A program made the position numbers and the translations under genes. From contig QKMZ01000015.1 in the NCBI GenBank assembly GCA_003242885.1, forward strand, positions 519,568-583,567: DNA of 64,000 nucleotides. The letters are read 5' to 3'. Shown piece after piece: positions 36,171 to 43,857 of this stretch (the first letter of the stretch is position 1; every line of letters begins with the position of its first letter). The notes under the pieces were generated by a model. It did no database searches, had not been told where the DNA came from, and saw nothing but the letters and a program-made list of their open reading frames with translations. The DNA is from Candidatus Melainabacteria bacterium. Its GTDB lineage: Bacteria > Cyanobacteriota > Vampirovibrionia > Obscuribacterales > Obscuribacteraceae.

Positions 36171-36195
36171 CTTCCTGAATCGAAACTAAACAATC

Positions 36196-36702
36196 CTACT
36201 GTTGGGAAAAATCGGGATTTTCCATTTGCTTTTCCTGAAAGACGACTATCGGAAAAGGTGCATTAATCCCGGGGATTCCGACGAAGAATGGAATTGGCAG
36301 AAATGGATTACAAGTTACAGTTGTACGCACTCTGACTATGACATCCTGAGCGTCTGTTGCACCTTTTCCACTTTCCGTCTGACCATTTCTGTAAGAGACA
36401 TCCGTTTGTACATTGCCTGACATGTTGACGAATTTGCCCATGCCTCCGCGCCATGTATCCGGAATTCCTTTTTTGATATCGCCGCCCGGATTTGCAGCTT
36501 CGCTAGCTCTGATCAGTGCTGCCTGTGCGACCTGGTTGTAGTTGAGAACCATAATCGTGCAGTAAGACAAACATACGCTCAACAAATCAACGAGTGGAAA
36601 AAATATGCAAATTACAAGAACAAGTATTCCTGGTCCGAACTCAGCAATACCAGCACCGCGATTGGTGCGTCTTCTTCGAGTTCTTATCCTTTCAACCGAC
36701 AT
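36196..36702 (-). CDS. TadE-like pseudopilin
   Basis: A 168-residue protein. ATG 36702 is selected because GAGGGAC lies about 7 nt upstream; a longer form from 36771 has no ribosome site. A basic N-terminus RTRRRRTNRGAG precedes IAEFGPGILVLVICIFFPLVDLLSV, a pilin-like helix with Glu. The outer domain is about 110 residues. It is the first gene of the Tad-like group. No TadA ATPase, TadB/C or Flp pilin is found here, so the group must use machinery encoded elsewhere. Confidence 0.75.
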   Translation of the reverse strand: MSVERIRTRRRRTNRGAGIAEFGPGILVLVICIFFPLVDLLSVCLSYCTIMVLNYNQVAQAALIRASEAANPGGDIKKGIPDTWRGGMGKFVNMSGNVQTDVSYRNGQTESGKGATDAQDVIVRVRTTVTCNPFLPIPFFVGIPGINAPFPIVVFQEKQMENPDFSQQ

Positions 36703-36979
36703 ATCTCGTCCCTCAAAACTATTCGAACCCTTTAACGGTCGGTTCGACATGTAAAATGTACGCCCACCCACGGAAATTTAGGGGATTCCAAGATTAGATT
36801 TATCATCATTATATTGCCGTCCCCCTAACCGCAAAAGGCGTCACGTATAAGGAAGTATAGCCACACCACCCTGGTGACGTTGTCCGGGGGAAGGCAAGCA
36901 GGAAAAGCTTTTGCAGTGTTCATCTGAGGTATGATGATTGCGGACGCAAAGGGTTTGAGCACAACGACTTTGGACGGTC

Positions 36980-39637
36980 ATGAGCAAGAAGAAGAAACCT
37001 TCGGCTAAGCAAGTCAAGCCAAATACGCAGGAGTCTGCGCCAAAACCTGCCAAGGAAGCAGCCGCTTCAAAGAAAGACGCGTCCGACGCCAAGAAGGAAA
37101 CGTCTACCAAACAGTCAACGGCCGCTGCTTCGCAACCCAAAGACAAGAAGCCGGAGCAAGCCGAAACCAATTCTGAAGAGTCAAAAGGTGCTGCAAAAGG
37201 CAAAATTTCGGCTGAGGCTAATGTGCCTGCGGAGACAAAAGCGCCCGCTGATTCTAAGTCCGTTGCTTCAAAGACGGAGTCAGCTGAATCAAAAGGTAAG
37301 GACGCAGAGAAAGCTTCCACCGCGACTCAAAAGGGTGGCAAGAAGAAAAAGGATAAGACTCCTCGACAATCGGTCAAATCTGAAGAGCCCGCTGATGAGC
37401 GGGTAGACGAGACTGTGATGTCGCCAATTGAAGACGCGCGGCTTGAGCAATCAACGCAGAGCCAGGCTGCAGTACCTACTGCGGAAGTAGCAGAAGCGCC
37501 TGTTCAAGATACTTTTGAAAGCCTGAACGTTAGGGAAGAAACGCCATCAGCTCCGGTTGCGCCGCCGCGAAAAGTCGCCAAGACTTTGATTGATGAGGAG
37601 ATAACTCTTCCACCTCAAGATTCGCCGCTACACGAAGCTGATATCGCCAGTCTGAAAGAAGCTGCCGCCAAAGCCACCGGAATAGCACCTAAAGCTGAAG
37701 AGCCTCCGCACAAAGTTGCGAAGACTTTGATGGAGATTGATCAGGACTCACTGCGTAATGCAATTGAAGCTTCAGCGAGAGCAACCGAAAGTGAGATTGC
37801 TGCAGCGCGCCTTAGAGATGCAGTGGAAGCGTCGGCGCGAGCTATCGAGGACGAGATTGCAGCAGCAATCGCAGAGTCCCAAGCTCCTGAAAGTCCTGCA
37901 TCTGTTAATTCATCCGATGCTCAAGAGCCCGTTTCCAAGCCAGCCGTTTCAAAATCCGCTGATCGAAAAGTAGCAAAAACGATGCTCGATTTTAAAGCCG
38001 AAGAGTTTTTCGAACTTGCCGATTTTGGCACGGAAAGCGCTAGTGGAGCGGACTCAGTAGATTCTACAGCTCCAGCCGCTCCCACGACTGCAGCATCGTC
38101 TGAAGCAAAACAAACAGCTCCCCCGCCAGGACAGCAACCCCGCAAAGTCGCAAAGACAATGCTTGAGGTTGATGTAGCAAACATCAACGCTATGGTTGAA
38201 CAGGCAAGTGCAGCCGCGCAGTCTCAAAATGCGTATGCGGAATCTGCGGCTCAGGCGTCGCAGAGAATACCGGCAGAAGCCTTCGCTGATGCAACTCATG
38301 AACCTCGCGACCTTTCCGCCGGTTACGACGACGTCAGCATGGACGATTTGAATGAATTCGCCCAAGCACTTCGCGATAATACAGCTATGAGCCCGCCTGG
38401 TTCACGTACTGAGCGTCTGAAAAAGACCTTTATGGGCATTCGCAAGCGCGGACTTTCTAGCTCTCCCTCAATGCCTGGCGTGAGTTTTACAAGAGAAAAC
38501 GCAACCCCTAATGTGGCTGATTCGGTCGCTCCTGTGCAGGTTTCCCGTTCGCTTCATCCGTTGGATAATTTCTCGTTCGACGATATCTGCCCCGCTGATG
38601 ATCCTGCTTCCGTCGCCTCGCAGAATGAATCCATGCCGCCTGAGCAGGATGTTTTGGCTGACTCGATCTCTCCGGCGCACAGCGAGCCGTCAGAATATGC
38701 GGAGTGGCACGAGTCTCAAGACCAGGGCTCTGCGGGCAAGAAGAACACCGGTACCGTTGAACTCAGCCAAAATCCACACAATACTGGAGCTAGCGCCTTC
38801 AAAGGCGAGACCACCGTTTGGCCTGACGAACAAGAGAAGCGGGATGCCGCGGCGCGCCAGGGGGCTGTAAAACCTGAACGGTTTATCCCAAAAACCATGC
38901 TGGACATGGAATTCCTGAAGGAAAGCCTCTCCGTTTCCGTCAGTCGAGCAGAAGAGCGTTTAGCGGAATCTATCGCGCAAAAGCAAGCTGCGCCACCCAA
39001 GCAGGTGCTCACGGCAGATGACTATAAGATGGCAACGCCCAACTGTCCTTTCGTGTGGTCTGAGAATCCGGACAATCCCAAAGAAAGGGTGAAGTACTGC
39101 ACGAACTGCAATGCCCAGGTTTATAACTTGTCCGGCTTCGATATGAATGAAACACAGTCCCTCATCTTCAAGCGGGAAAATCGCAACAACGCACCGCTGT
39201 ATAAGCGCGAAGACGGAAAGTTCATGACGAGCGATTGTCCAATTGCGCTAAAGAAGAAGAAAGACAAGCAGATGCTCATTGGGGGCGCCGCGCTTGTGCT
39301 GGTATTGCTGATCATTATGGTCGTGGCTTCATTCATGGCCCCTCAGCCTCCGCAGGCTCCGGCGTCGACTACGACAGACTCGTCGACAAGTTCTGACACT
39401 GCAACCTCTTCAACTACGGGCGAGTCGACAAATGATGTTTCAGGCTCAAGTAAGACTGGCGCACTAGATACTCCGGGTACCTTCCACTACAAAAGGGGTA
39501 AAGTCACGAAGGAGCCTGATTCCAGCGCCCCAGCTGTCACTGTGCCCCAGGATAGCCAACCCGCTGTCCCCGGAACTAACTCCGGCTACGATGAAGGCGG
39601 CCAGTTCTGGCAATATTCGGATAAAGGCAATAACTAA
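36980..39637 (+). CDS. Membrane protein with repeated KT[LM]xD/E motifs and a Cys4 ribbon
   Basis: An 885-residue protein. The N-terminus (1-190) is Lys/Ala/Ser-rich. A short motif recurs: (R/H)KVAKT[LM][ILM][DE] at Thr202, Thr249, Thr334 and Thr393, with looser KTFMG (Thr483) and PKTMLD (Thr639). A cysteine domain (about 684-757: CPF...CTNCNAQVYNLSGFD...GKFMTSDCP, Cys689/707/710/753) matches an uncharacterised CxxC domain I know from other bacterial membrane proteins. A membrane helix (766-787) and a Ser/Thr-rich outer tail follow. TxxD is the classical FHA-binding phospho-Thr context, and an FHA gene lies 113 bp downstream, convergent. I infer a multisite kinase substrate. Confidence 0.75.
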   Translation: MSKKKKPSAKQVKPNTQESAPKPAKEAAASKKDASDAKKETSTKQSTAAASQPKDKKPEQAETNSEESKGAAKGKISAEANVPAETKAPADSKSVASKTESAESKGKDAEKASTATQKGGKKKKDKTPRQSVKSEEPADERVDETVMSPIEDARLEQSTQSQAAVPTAEVAEAPVQDTFESLNVREETPSAPVAPPRKVAKTLIDEEITLPPQDSPLHEADIASLKEAAAKATGIAPKAEEPPHKVAKTLMEIDQDSLRNAIEASARATESEIAAARLRDAVEASARAIEDEIAAAIAESQAPESPASVNSSDAQEPVSKPAVSKSADRKVAKTMLDFKAEEFFELADFGTESASGADSVDSTAPAAPTTAASSEAKQTAPPPGQQPRKVAKTMLEVDVANINAMVEQASAAAQSQNAYAESAAQASQRIPAEAFADATHEPRDLSAGYDDVSMDDLNEFAQALRDNTAMSPPGSRTERLKKTFMGIRKRGLSSSPSMPGVSFTRENATPNVADSVAPVQVSRSLHPLDNFSFDDICPADDPASVASQNESMPPEQDVLADSISPAHSEPSEYAEWHESQDQGSAGKKNTGTVELSQNPHNTGASAFKGETTVWPDEQEKRDAAARQGAVKPERFIPKTMLDMEFLKESLSVSVSRAEERLAESIAQKQAAPPKQVLTADDYKMATPNCPFVWSENPDNPKERVKYCTNCNAQVYNLSGFDMNETQSLIFKRENRNNAPLYKREDGKFMTSDCPIALKKKKDKQMLIGGAALVLVLLIIMVVASFMAPQPPQAPASTTTDSSTSSDTATSSTTGESTNDVSGSSKTGALDTPGTFHYKRGKVTKEPDSSAPAVTVPQDSQPAVPGTNSGYDEGGQFWQYSDKGNN

Positions 39638-39750
39638 AGTAAGGGAAACAGCCTAGAGCTGTGCTTTTGCTTGGGTCAGGCAATGCAAACGCGCCTGAGA
39701 CTGTGTGCTAGCGTCTCAGTTAATTGACCGAAAGGTAGTGCCCTGCCGGA

Positions 39751-40047
39751 TTATTCGATTCTGAAGAAAGTTCTGCCCACTTTGATGACATCAAGTGGAG
39801 CCAATTGATGTGGTTTGGTCAGGAGCTGGTCGTTAACGCTCGTGCCATTGCTGCTTCCGAGGTCTTCTATCCACCAAATGCCGTTGTCCCAGAAGATGCG
39901 AGCATGACTCGCTGAAGCGTAGCCGTCATCAGGCAAAATGACCTGATTGTCATCAGCCCGTCCCATTTTTATGGACGGATCGTTTAAGACGTATCTCTCG
40001 CCGGTTGCCTGGTTTACCAATGTTGGCAAGCGGGGTTCGTTGCTCAT
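39751..40047 (-). CDS. Stand-alone FHA domain protein
   Basis: A 98-residue protein that is almost only an FHA domain: GR (29-30), SASHARI (Ser/His of the SxxH motif) and SSNGT are the conserved phospho-Thr-binding residues. It binds phosphothreonine peptides, probably made by a Hanks kinase such as the one at 30409-32091. Its start codon and first ~18 codons are inside the direct repeat (39992-40408), whose second copy at 56557 keeps only a broken start of this gene. Confidence 0.9.
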   Translation of the reverse strand: MSNEPRLPTLVNQATGERYVLNDPSIKMGRADDNQVILPDDGYASASHARIFWDNGIWWIEDLGSSNGTSVNDQLLTKPHQLAPLDVIKVGRTFFRIE

Positions 40048-40408
40048 ATCTCTCTTAATCCCTGTGTTTCCAGAGGACGGTCTAATGCTTGCGGAGCACC
40101 ATTTTATGGTGAAAGGATAGCAGAATTTTACAGCGTGCCAAAATCGACATTGTCGAGGGGACGAGATCTATTTTCCAAGTGAAAGGTGAAAATTAACGCT
40201 GCAAGGCTTATCCGACACAGAAACTTTTGTCCTGATAAAGTGGACCTTTGCAGGCGCTAGGTAAGTTAAAGCGGCTTGCACAGCGGTTGAGCGCAGGAAA
40301 TAATGCAAGGCTTGCGAAATTCGATTTTGTGAAAAATTGAAAAAAGGTGTGTCAAATTTTGCGGTTGAAAATGTTTTACGACAAACCAGAAAAACTTTTT
40401 CGGACACT
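39992..40408. repeat. Long direct repeat, left copy
   Basis: About 417 bp that aligns over its whole length with 56557-56963 in the same orientation, at roughly 80% identity by eye with small indels. It contains the start of the FHA gene (minus strand), the full intergenic region, and the first 12-13 codons of a plus-strand reading frame (MF..PEKLFRT). Scattered indels show that the intergenic part is not protein coding. It probably holds divergent promoters. Confidence 0.85.
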
Positions 40409-40430
40409 CCCCTTTCCTGCAGGTTTTTAG
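40371..40430 (+). pseudogene. Remnant of the start of the 56926-58155 gene
   Basis: ATG 40371 opens 19 codons (MFYDKPEKLFRTLPFPAGF) and then TAG. The first 12 codons align with the start of the intact 409-residue protein at 56926 (MFNGGPEKLFRTF). Similarity ends at about 40408, where the repeat ends. It is best read as a truncated gene start left by recombination. It might still be transcribed from the promoter in the repeat. Confidence 0.65.
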
Positions 40431-40476
40431 TTGAAACTCAAAACGGATCAAGAGACTTTGGCCCAGTCGTTTGATT

Positions 40477-41748
40477 TTAATTAGCAACTTTGCTTTTTTG
40501 AGTTGCCATCTTTCGATTCATTTGAGTTTTAAGTACTCTTCTAATATCAGGAAGTGCTTTTCTTGTTGCGGTTTCACCAGCCAGTATCGCCTTTCTGGCA
40601 TCATCGGCATCCCCTTTCAAAACGGGCAATCCACTCACTTGTGGATTGATGATGATATCTGCAAACGGCAATTGTCGAGCATCAGAAACGGCAAGCATCA
40701 CATCACCGAGGCGCTCGAAAATACCGCTGAGATGTCGAAATCGCTTGGCTGGAACGACCTTCAATGGTTCATCGACTAATACAGCTATGACAATGTCGGC
40801 ACCAGTGTCCCTGGCTGCGGATGCGGGGAGATTTGCTCGAACTCCACCGTCTACGTAGACTCTGTCACCAATTGCCACCGGCTGAAGGATCGAAGGGATG
40901 GAAGAGCTTGCGCGCATGGCGGTGGAAAGTCTTCCGTTGCTTATTCTGTAAGCTTTTCCATCTATAAGGTTTGTTGCGACTGCCGAAAATGGTATGACCG
41001 TATCTTCGACATTTTCAACTCCAGATGGAATTTGTTTCTCCAGAAACTTGCCGAATTTTTTACCTGTCCAAAGCCCGGCATAATGTTTTCTCCATGGAGG
41101 CAAAACTTTCGATATGGGGCTGATTAGGAGCTTGGCTGCGAGCATTCCAGGCATGTATGCTTTCAACAATGATCCATCAATCATAATTCTTTCTATGTCA
41201 TCAAGTTTGGCACCAGCAGCATACAGTCCGCCTACAATTGATCCCATACTGTTTCCGACAATGTAGTCTATGGGAATTTCTGCTTCTTTCAAAACTTTCA
41301 GTACGCCTATATGAGCTGTTCCTCGGACTCCTCCCCCGCCCAAAGCTAGAGCAATAGTGGGACGATGAATCTTCATCAAGTCGGCGTCAGCACTTGGTTC
41401 GTTTGGGTCATCCCTGTCAATTTTCGTTGCTTCACTCGAAGCATCCATCTTCTGTTTGGTTTTGCTCATCACTGTGCCCGAGCCAGATGGTTCTATCTTG
41501 GTCTCTGTATCGTTCTCTATGCTTTCTTTGATTTGCTTTTCTGCGGTTCTTTCTACTGTCTTAGTAGATTCATCTTCTTCTTTTTTATCGAAGGTTGGAA
41601 ATTCGTCAATTGCGTGGGTGTCCGTTGATCTTTGCTTTGCGTCTTGCGCCAGACATCCTGAGTTTTGTGAGTTGGCAAAAAGAAGGAGGATGGTGGCAAG
41701 TATCACCGAATTCTTGAATGTATTCTTTTCTCTCGACAAAAAGGTCAT
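40477..41748 (-). CDS. Patatin-like phospholipase, secreted
   Basis: A 423-residue protein with an N-terminal signal or anchor (SVILATILLLFANSQNSGC, possible lipobox), a charged linker, and a patatin domain: oxyanion loop GGGGVRG, nucleophile GNSMGS (GxSxG) and catalytic Asp in VDGGVRAN. It belongs to the RssA/YchK-like bacterial group and should hydrolyse acyl esters of lipids, here probably in the periplasm or outer membrane. GGAG precedes ATG 41748. It is driven by one of the shared direct-repeat promoters (41796-41828). Confidence 0.88.
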   Translation of the reverse strand: MTFLSREKNTFKNSVILATILLLFANSQNSGCLAQDAKQRSTDTHAIDEFPTFDKKEEDESTKTVERTAEKQIKESIENDTETKIEPSGSGTVMSKTKQKMDASSEATKIDRDDPNEPSADADLMKIHRPTIALALGGGGVRGTAHIGVLKVLKEAEIPIDYIVGNSMGSIVGGLYAAGAKLDDIERIMIDGSLLKAYMPGMLAAKLLISPISKVLPPWRKHYAGLWTGKKFGKFLEKQIPSGVENVEDTVIPFSAVATNLIDGKAYRISNGRLSTAMRASSSIPSILQPVAIGDRVYVDGGVRANLPASAARDTGADIVIAVLVDEPLKVVPAKRFRHLSGIFERLGDVMLAVSDARQLPFADIIINPQVSGLPVLKGDADDARKAILAGETATRKALPDIRRVLKTQMNRKMATQKSKVAN

Positions 41749-41795
41749 CTCTTACTCCGTGACATAGAATTGAGCATGGTTGTAATCACATTTCT

Positions 41796-41828
41796 AGTAG
41801 ACAGTCGCTGAGGTGAAAGTCTTGTTAA
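41796..41828 (-). promoter_or_regulatory. Direct-repeat activator box and -10 for the patatin-like gene
   Basis: On the minus strand TTAAC-AAGACT-TTCAC (41828-41813) is a 5-bp direct half-site pair with 11-bp period, followed by -10 TCTACT (41801-41796). The first half-site is 27 nt from the -10. The geometry is shared with eight other promoters between 41.8 and 55.8 kb. Confidence 0.65.
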
Positions 41829-41895
41829 AACCTATTCAAAGCGCTAAAACTGTTGCGCCAAACGGCAATCCGGTGAGCACAAGCACTGATGTGTA

Positions 41896-41927
41896 TTCAC
41901 CCAGTTTTAACAGGGATCTAAGATACT
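41896..41927 (+). promoter_or_regulatory. Direct-repeat activator box and -10 for the 41972 gene
   Basis: TTCACCCAGTTTTAAC (41896-41911) gives half-sites TTCAC and TTAAC with 11-bp period, and GATACT (41922-41927) is the -10, 26 nt from the box start. It is divergent from and 67 bp away from the patatin-gene box, so one regulator could fire both ways. Confidence 0.75.
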
Positions 41928-41971
41928 GAAATTGTACGCGCCGTCCAAATGTGGGTAGGACGGCCGTCATA

Positions 41972-42196
41972 ATGGTGGAGCTCATGAAAATACTTAGATT
42001 TAAGGGTAATGAACAAGAATGGACTATTCCACTGATGGAGCTTTCCGATGAACTAAAACGCAATCTTAGATTGAAATCAATGGAGTTCATCAACCTCTTG
42101 AATCAGATTGACGACGCCGAGTTGCGAAGCTCGGTTGCTGGTGCAAATGTCATCACGTTGGATAGGATTTTCAAGGCACCCGCTGCCCAGCGGTAG
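41972..42196 (+). CDS. Small cytosolic protein of unknown function
   Basis: A 74-residue acidic/basic helical protein (FKGNEQEWTIPLMELSDELKRNLRLKSMEFINLLNQIDD) without signal or membrane segment. Starts at GTG 41951, ATG 41972 and ATG 41984 are all possible. ATG 41984 has GGAG only 3 nt upstream, while 41972 has AGGA about 11 nt upstream. It has its own direct-repeat promoter and a strong terminator, so it is a single-gene unit of the island regulon. No family is recognised. Confidence 0.6.
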   Translation: MVELMKILRFKGNEQEWTIPLMELSDELKRNLRLKSMEFINLLNQIDDAELRSSVAGANVITLDRIFKAPAAQR

Positions 42197-42228
42197 TTTT
42201 TTCCAGTAACACACTGTGACCGCAAAAA

Positions 42229-42266
42229 AGACCCCTTCTATCATGAAGGGGTCTTCTTTGCTTTTA
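42229..42266 (+). terminator. Rho-independent terminator
   Basis: AAGACCCCTTC-TATCAT-GAAGGGGTCTT is an 11-bp perfect stem followed by the T-rich CTTTGCTTTT. It ends the short gene 41972-42196. The A-run on the other side may let it also work on the minus strand for the convergent hemerythrin-like gene. Confidence 0.85.
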
Positions 42267-42285
42267 AGAAACTAAAAAAACACTT

Positions 42286-42786
42286 TTAGTGTTGCGAAAT
42301 TGAATGATGCATTAACTGAGTAGGGCGTTGCCGTGTGGCTTCCATATCGGAAGTTAGTTTACACAATCGCTTGGAGTCCGTGTTTGCGATGCCTTCTGCG
42401 ATACGAGGAAACAGTGTGTTCTCCTCCCAGCGCACATAGTCATCTAAGGCATTTGCCACTCTGGCAATCAGTCCAAGACTCGGAGATTCGTCTGTTTCAA
42501 CTGTACGCAATTGCAAAGAAAGCTCACGAATAGTCCTATGTCGTTGATGAAATTCCGCGCGTAACATTGCATCGCCGATCAGTGGAGATAAAATCCATTG
42601 TTCGTCTTCCAAATTTGGTCTGATACTTGTTTGACAGAAATCATCCATTTGCTTTGTGAAAACGAGTCGCTCAGGAGCAGAAGCACGCACTGCCTTTCTT
42701 CCAACATGCGCACACACAAGCGCAATTCCATGGTCTCGTGATATCGGTCGCAAACCCGGCAACATCAATCTTAGTTTGTTTTTCAT
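42286..42786 (-). CDS. Hemerythrin-like HHE-domain protein
   Basis: A 166-residue four-helix protein: SRDHGIAL in helix 1, FHQRHRTIREL in helix 3, and YVRWEENTLFPRI in helix 4 fit the spacing of HHE cation-binding (hemerythrin-like) proteins, although some usual His ligands appear as Glu or Asp. Such proteins bind a di-iron centre and sense or carry O2, NO or iron. GGAAA precedes ATG 42786. A perfect TTCAC direct repeat lies 115 bp upstream, which makes it part of the island regulon. Confidence 0.65.
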   Translation of the reverse strand: MKNKLRLMLPGLRPISRDHGIALVCAHVGRKAVRASAPERLVFTKQMDDFCQTSIRPNLEDEQWILSPLIGDAMLRAEFHQRHRTIRELSLQLRTVETDESPSLGLIARVANALDDYVRWEENTLFPRIAEGIANTDSKRLCKLTSDMEATRQRPTQLMHHSISQH

Positions 42787-42884
42787 TTCTGTTTCCTTTA
42801 ATCGACAAAATCTTGTACAGTTGCGCCTTCAATACTGTTCTTCGCGAACTGCCTTGATACGCTTGAATATAGATTCATATTTTC

Positions 42885-42916
42885 ATTTGAACACAGCTAA
42901 GTGAAAGTTAGGTGAA
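42885..42916 (-). promoter_or_regulatory. Direct-repeat activator box and -10 for the hemerythrin-like gene
   Basis: On the minus strand TTCAC-CTAACT-TTCAC (42916-42901) is a perfect 5-bp direct repeat with 11-bp period. The hexamer at the expected 26-nt distance is TCAAAT (42890-42885). The 476-bp divergent gap also holds a weaker plus-strand variant (CTCAC-CTAACT-TAACG, 42957-42972) and a CATACTGA at 43010 that may serve the plus-strand genes. Confidence 0.65.
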
Positions 42917-43113
42917 CAAAGCGCTGTGCTCATGCTTGTTTTGCTCAATTCGATTGCTCACCTAACTTAACGTGACACGCAAAGCAGGGCTAAGATGCTC
43001 AGTCTATGCCATACTGAGATTGTGTTCGGAATTTCTGGATTTCCCCGGACCGACTTTCACTTAGAGTTTCCTATCTCGTAAATCCTTAAGGGTTCGTCCT
43101 GATACGAGGATTT

Positions 43114-43260
43114 ATGATGATGACACTATATGTAGTTCCGAGTAAAACTGAAACTTCGTGCCAGAGTTTTTGTCGAGTATTTGCCTATAAAACCGAGGCA
43201 GGTACTGAAGCTCCTTTGGAAGCAGCCTCAATTCTGCTGTTTGATCAAGGGAGGTCGTAG
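43114..43260 (+). CDS. Possible small protein upstream of the 43263 gene
   Basis: A 48-codon frame (three ATGs in a row at 43114-43122; the third is best spaced from GAGGA). It ends 2 bp before the next gene's ATG and contains that gene's ribosome site, a layout usual for coupled small genes. The sequence (TLYVVPSKTETSCQSFCRVFAYK) has no recognised family. There is no comparable frame upstream of the paralogue at 53390. It may instead be a leader peptide or chance. Confidence 0.35.
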   Translation: MMMTLYVVPSKTETSCQSFCRVFAYKTEAGTEAPLEAASILLFDQGRS

Positions 43261-43262
43261 CC

Positions 43263-43652
43263 ATGTCAGTTCGAACCAGTTCGGCGAATCCCATCTCTCT
43301 GCTTTGGCAAGCTTTTTTCAGCAAAGGAAGCAGCGCTAAGCAGGACGTCTTGAGTTCGACTGATATAGCTTCGATGCCGCGAAATACGCAATTGTTGCTC
43401 GCTCATTTGCTTCAGCGAAATGATCCTTACTTGACTGTTCAAGATGGAGACGATGATGCGGACTATCTGATTTCGGAAAAACTTTTAGCGCCTATTGAAT
43501 GTACTGCTTCCGGTATTTTTTGCTATAGAATCAAACCATTTTTCTGGCATCAACTAAAGACTTCTCGGTGTCATCTTTTGGATGTTATATCAAAAGAAGA
43601 ACTGGACAGCTATAGAAAGTTGAAGTGCACTCGATACCCATGGGTTTGGTAG
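43263..43652 (+). CDS. Small protein of the YPWVW-ending family, copy 1
   Basis: A 129-residue cytosolic protein, a clear paralogue of 53390-53734: both have SLxxMPxxxQLLLAHxLxxxDPxLxVxxGDxDADxLI near the middle and the same last residues (K/S)xxYPWVW. The GDPDAD...GxL...vW segment reminds me of the soluble part of SieB-like (superinfection exclusion) proteins, but this is weak. GGGAGG precedes ATG 43263. The function is unknown. Confidence 0.65.
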   Translation: MSVRTSSANPISLLWQAFFSKGSSAKQDVLSSTDIASMPRNTQLLLAHLLQRNDPYLTVQDGDDDADYLISEKLLAPIECTASGIFCYRIKPFFWHQLKTSRCHLLDVISKEELDSYRKLKCTRYPWVW

Positions 43653-43771
43653 TGACAGTCAAGCTGTAATTTCCTGAGCCTCTTGATCGTAAGTCTCCTG
43701 TTTTTCTTCCTCTGTTTTTGTGCAAGTCAGCGCATGCAATATGCACTGTAGTCAAACTTGAATAGTGTGTT

Positions 43772-43804
43772 TTCACCCAGTTTTTACAGAGCGCATCAGA
43801 TACT
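43772..43804 (+). promoter_or_regulatory. Direct-repeat activator box and -10 for the hydrolase operon
   Basis: TTCACCCAGTTTTTAC (43772-43787) carries TTCAC and TTTAC half-sites with 11-bp period. The -10 GATACT is at 43799-43804, 27 nt from the box start. The gene start is 54 bp further on. It is nearly identical in sequence to the boxes at 41896 and 54093. Confidence 0.75.
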
Positions 43805-43857
43805 GAAGAAATAGGTAATTACTCCCACGCAAGCGCGCGCCTCACAAGGACATTTTT

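Noticed and set aside
39695..39719. CTGAGAC...GTCTCAG stem between the 885-residue protein gene and the FHA gene
   Set aside because: The loop is long and no T-run follows, so it is not convincing as a terminator.
40168..40487. Minus-strand frames inside the left direct repeat that could encode 73-79 residues
   Set aside because: Indels between the two repeat copies shift these frames, so the region is conserved as DNA and not as protein.
42957..43017. CTCAC-CTAACT-TAACG box and CATACTGA in front of the 43114/43263 genes
   Set aside because: Not counted as a tenth regulon promoter because the -10-like hexamer is 53 nt from the box start instead of 26-27.
43112..43324. Minus-strand 70-codon frame across the 43263 start
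   Set aside because: No ribosome site, and it overlaps two plus-strand frames with good ribosome sites.
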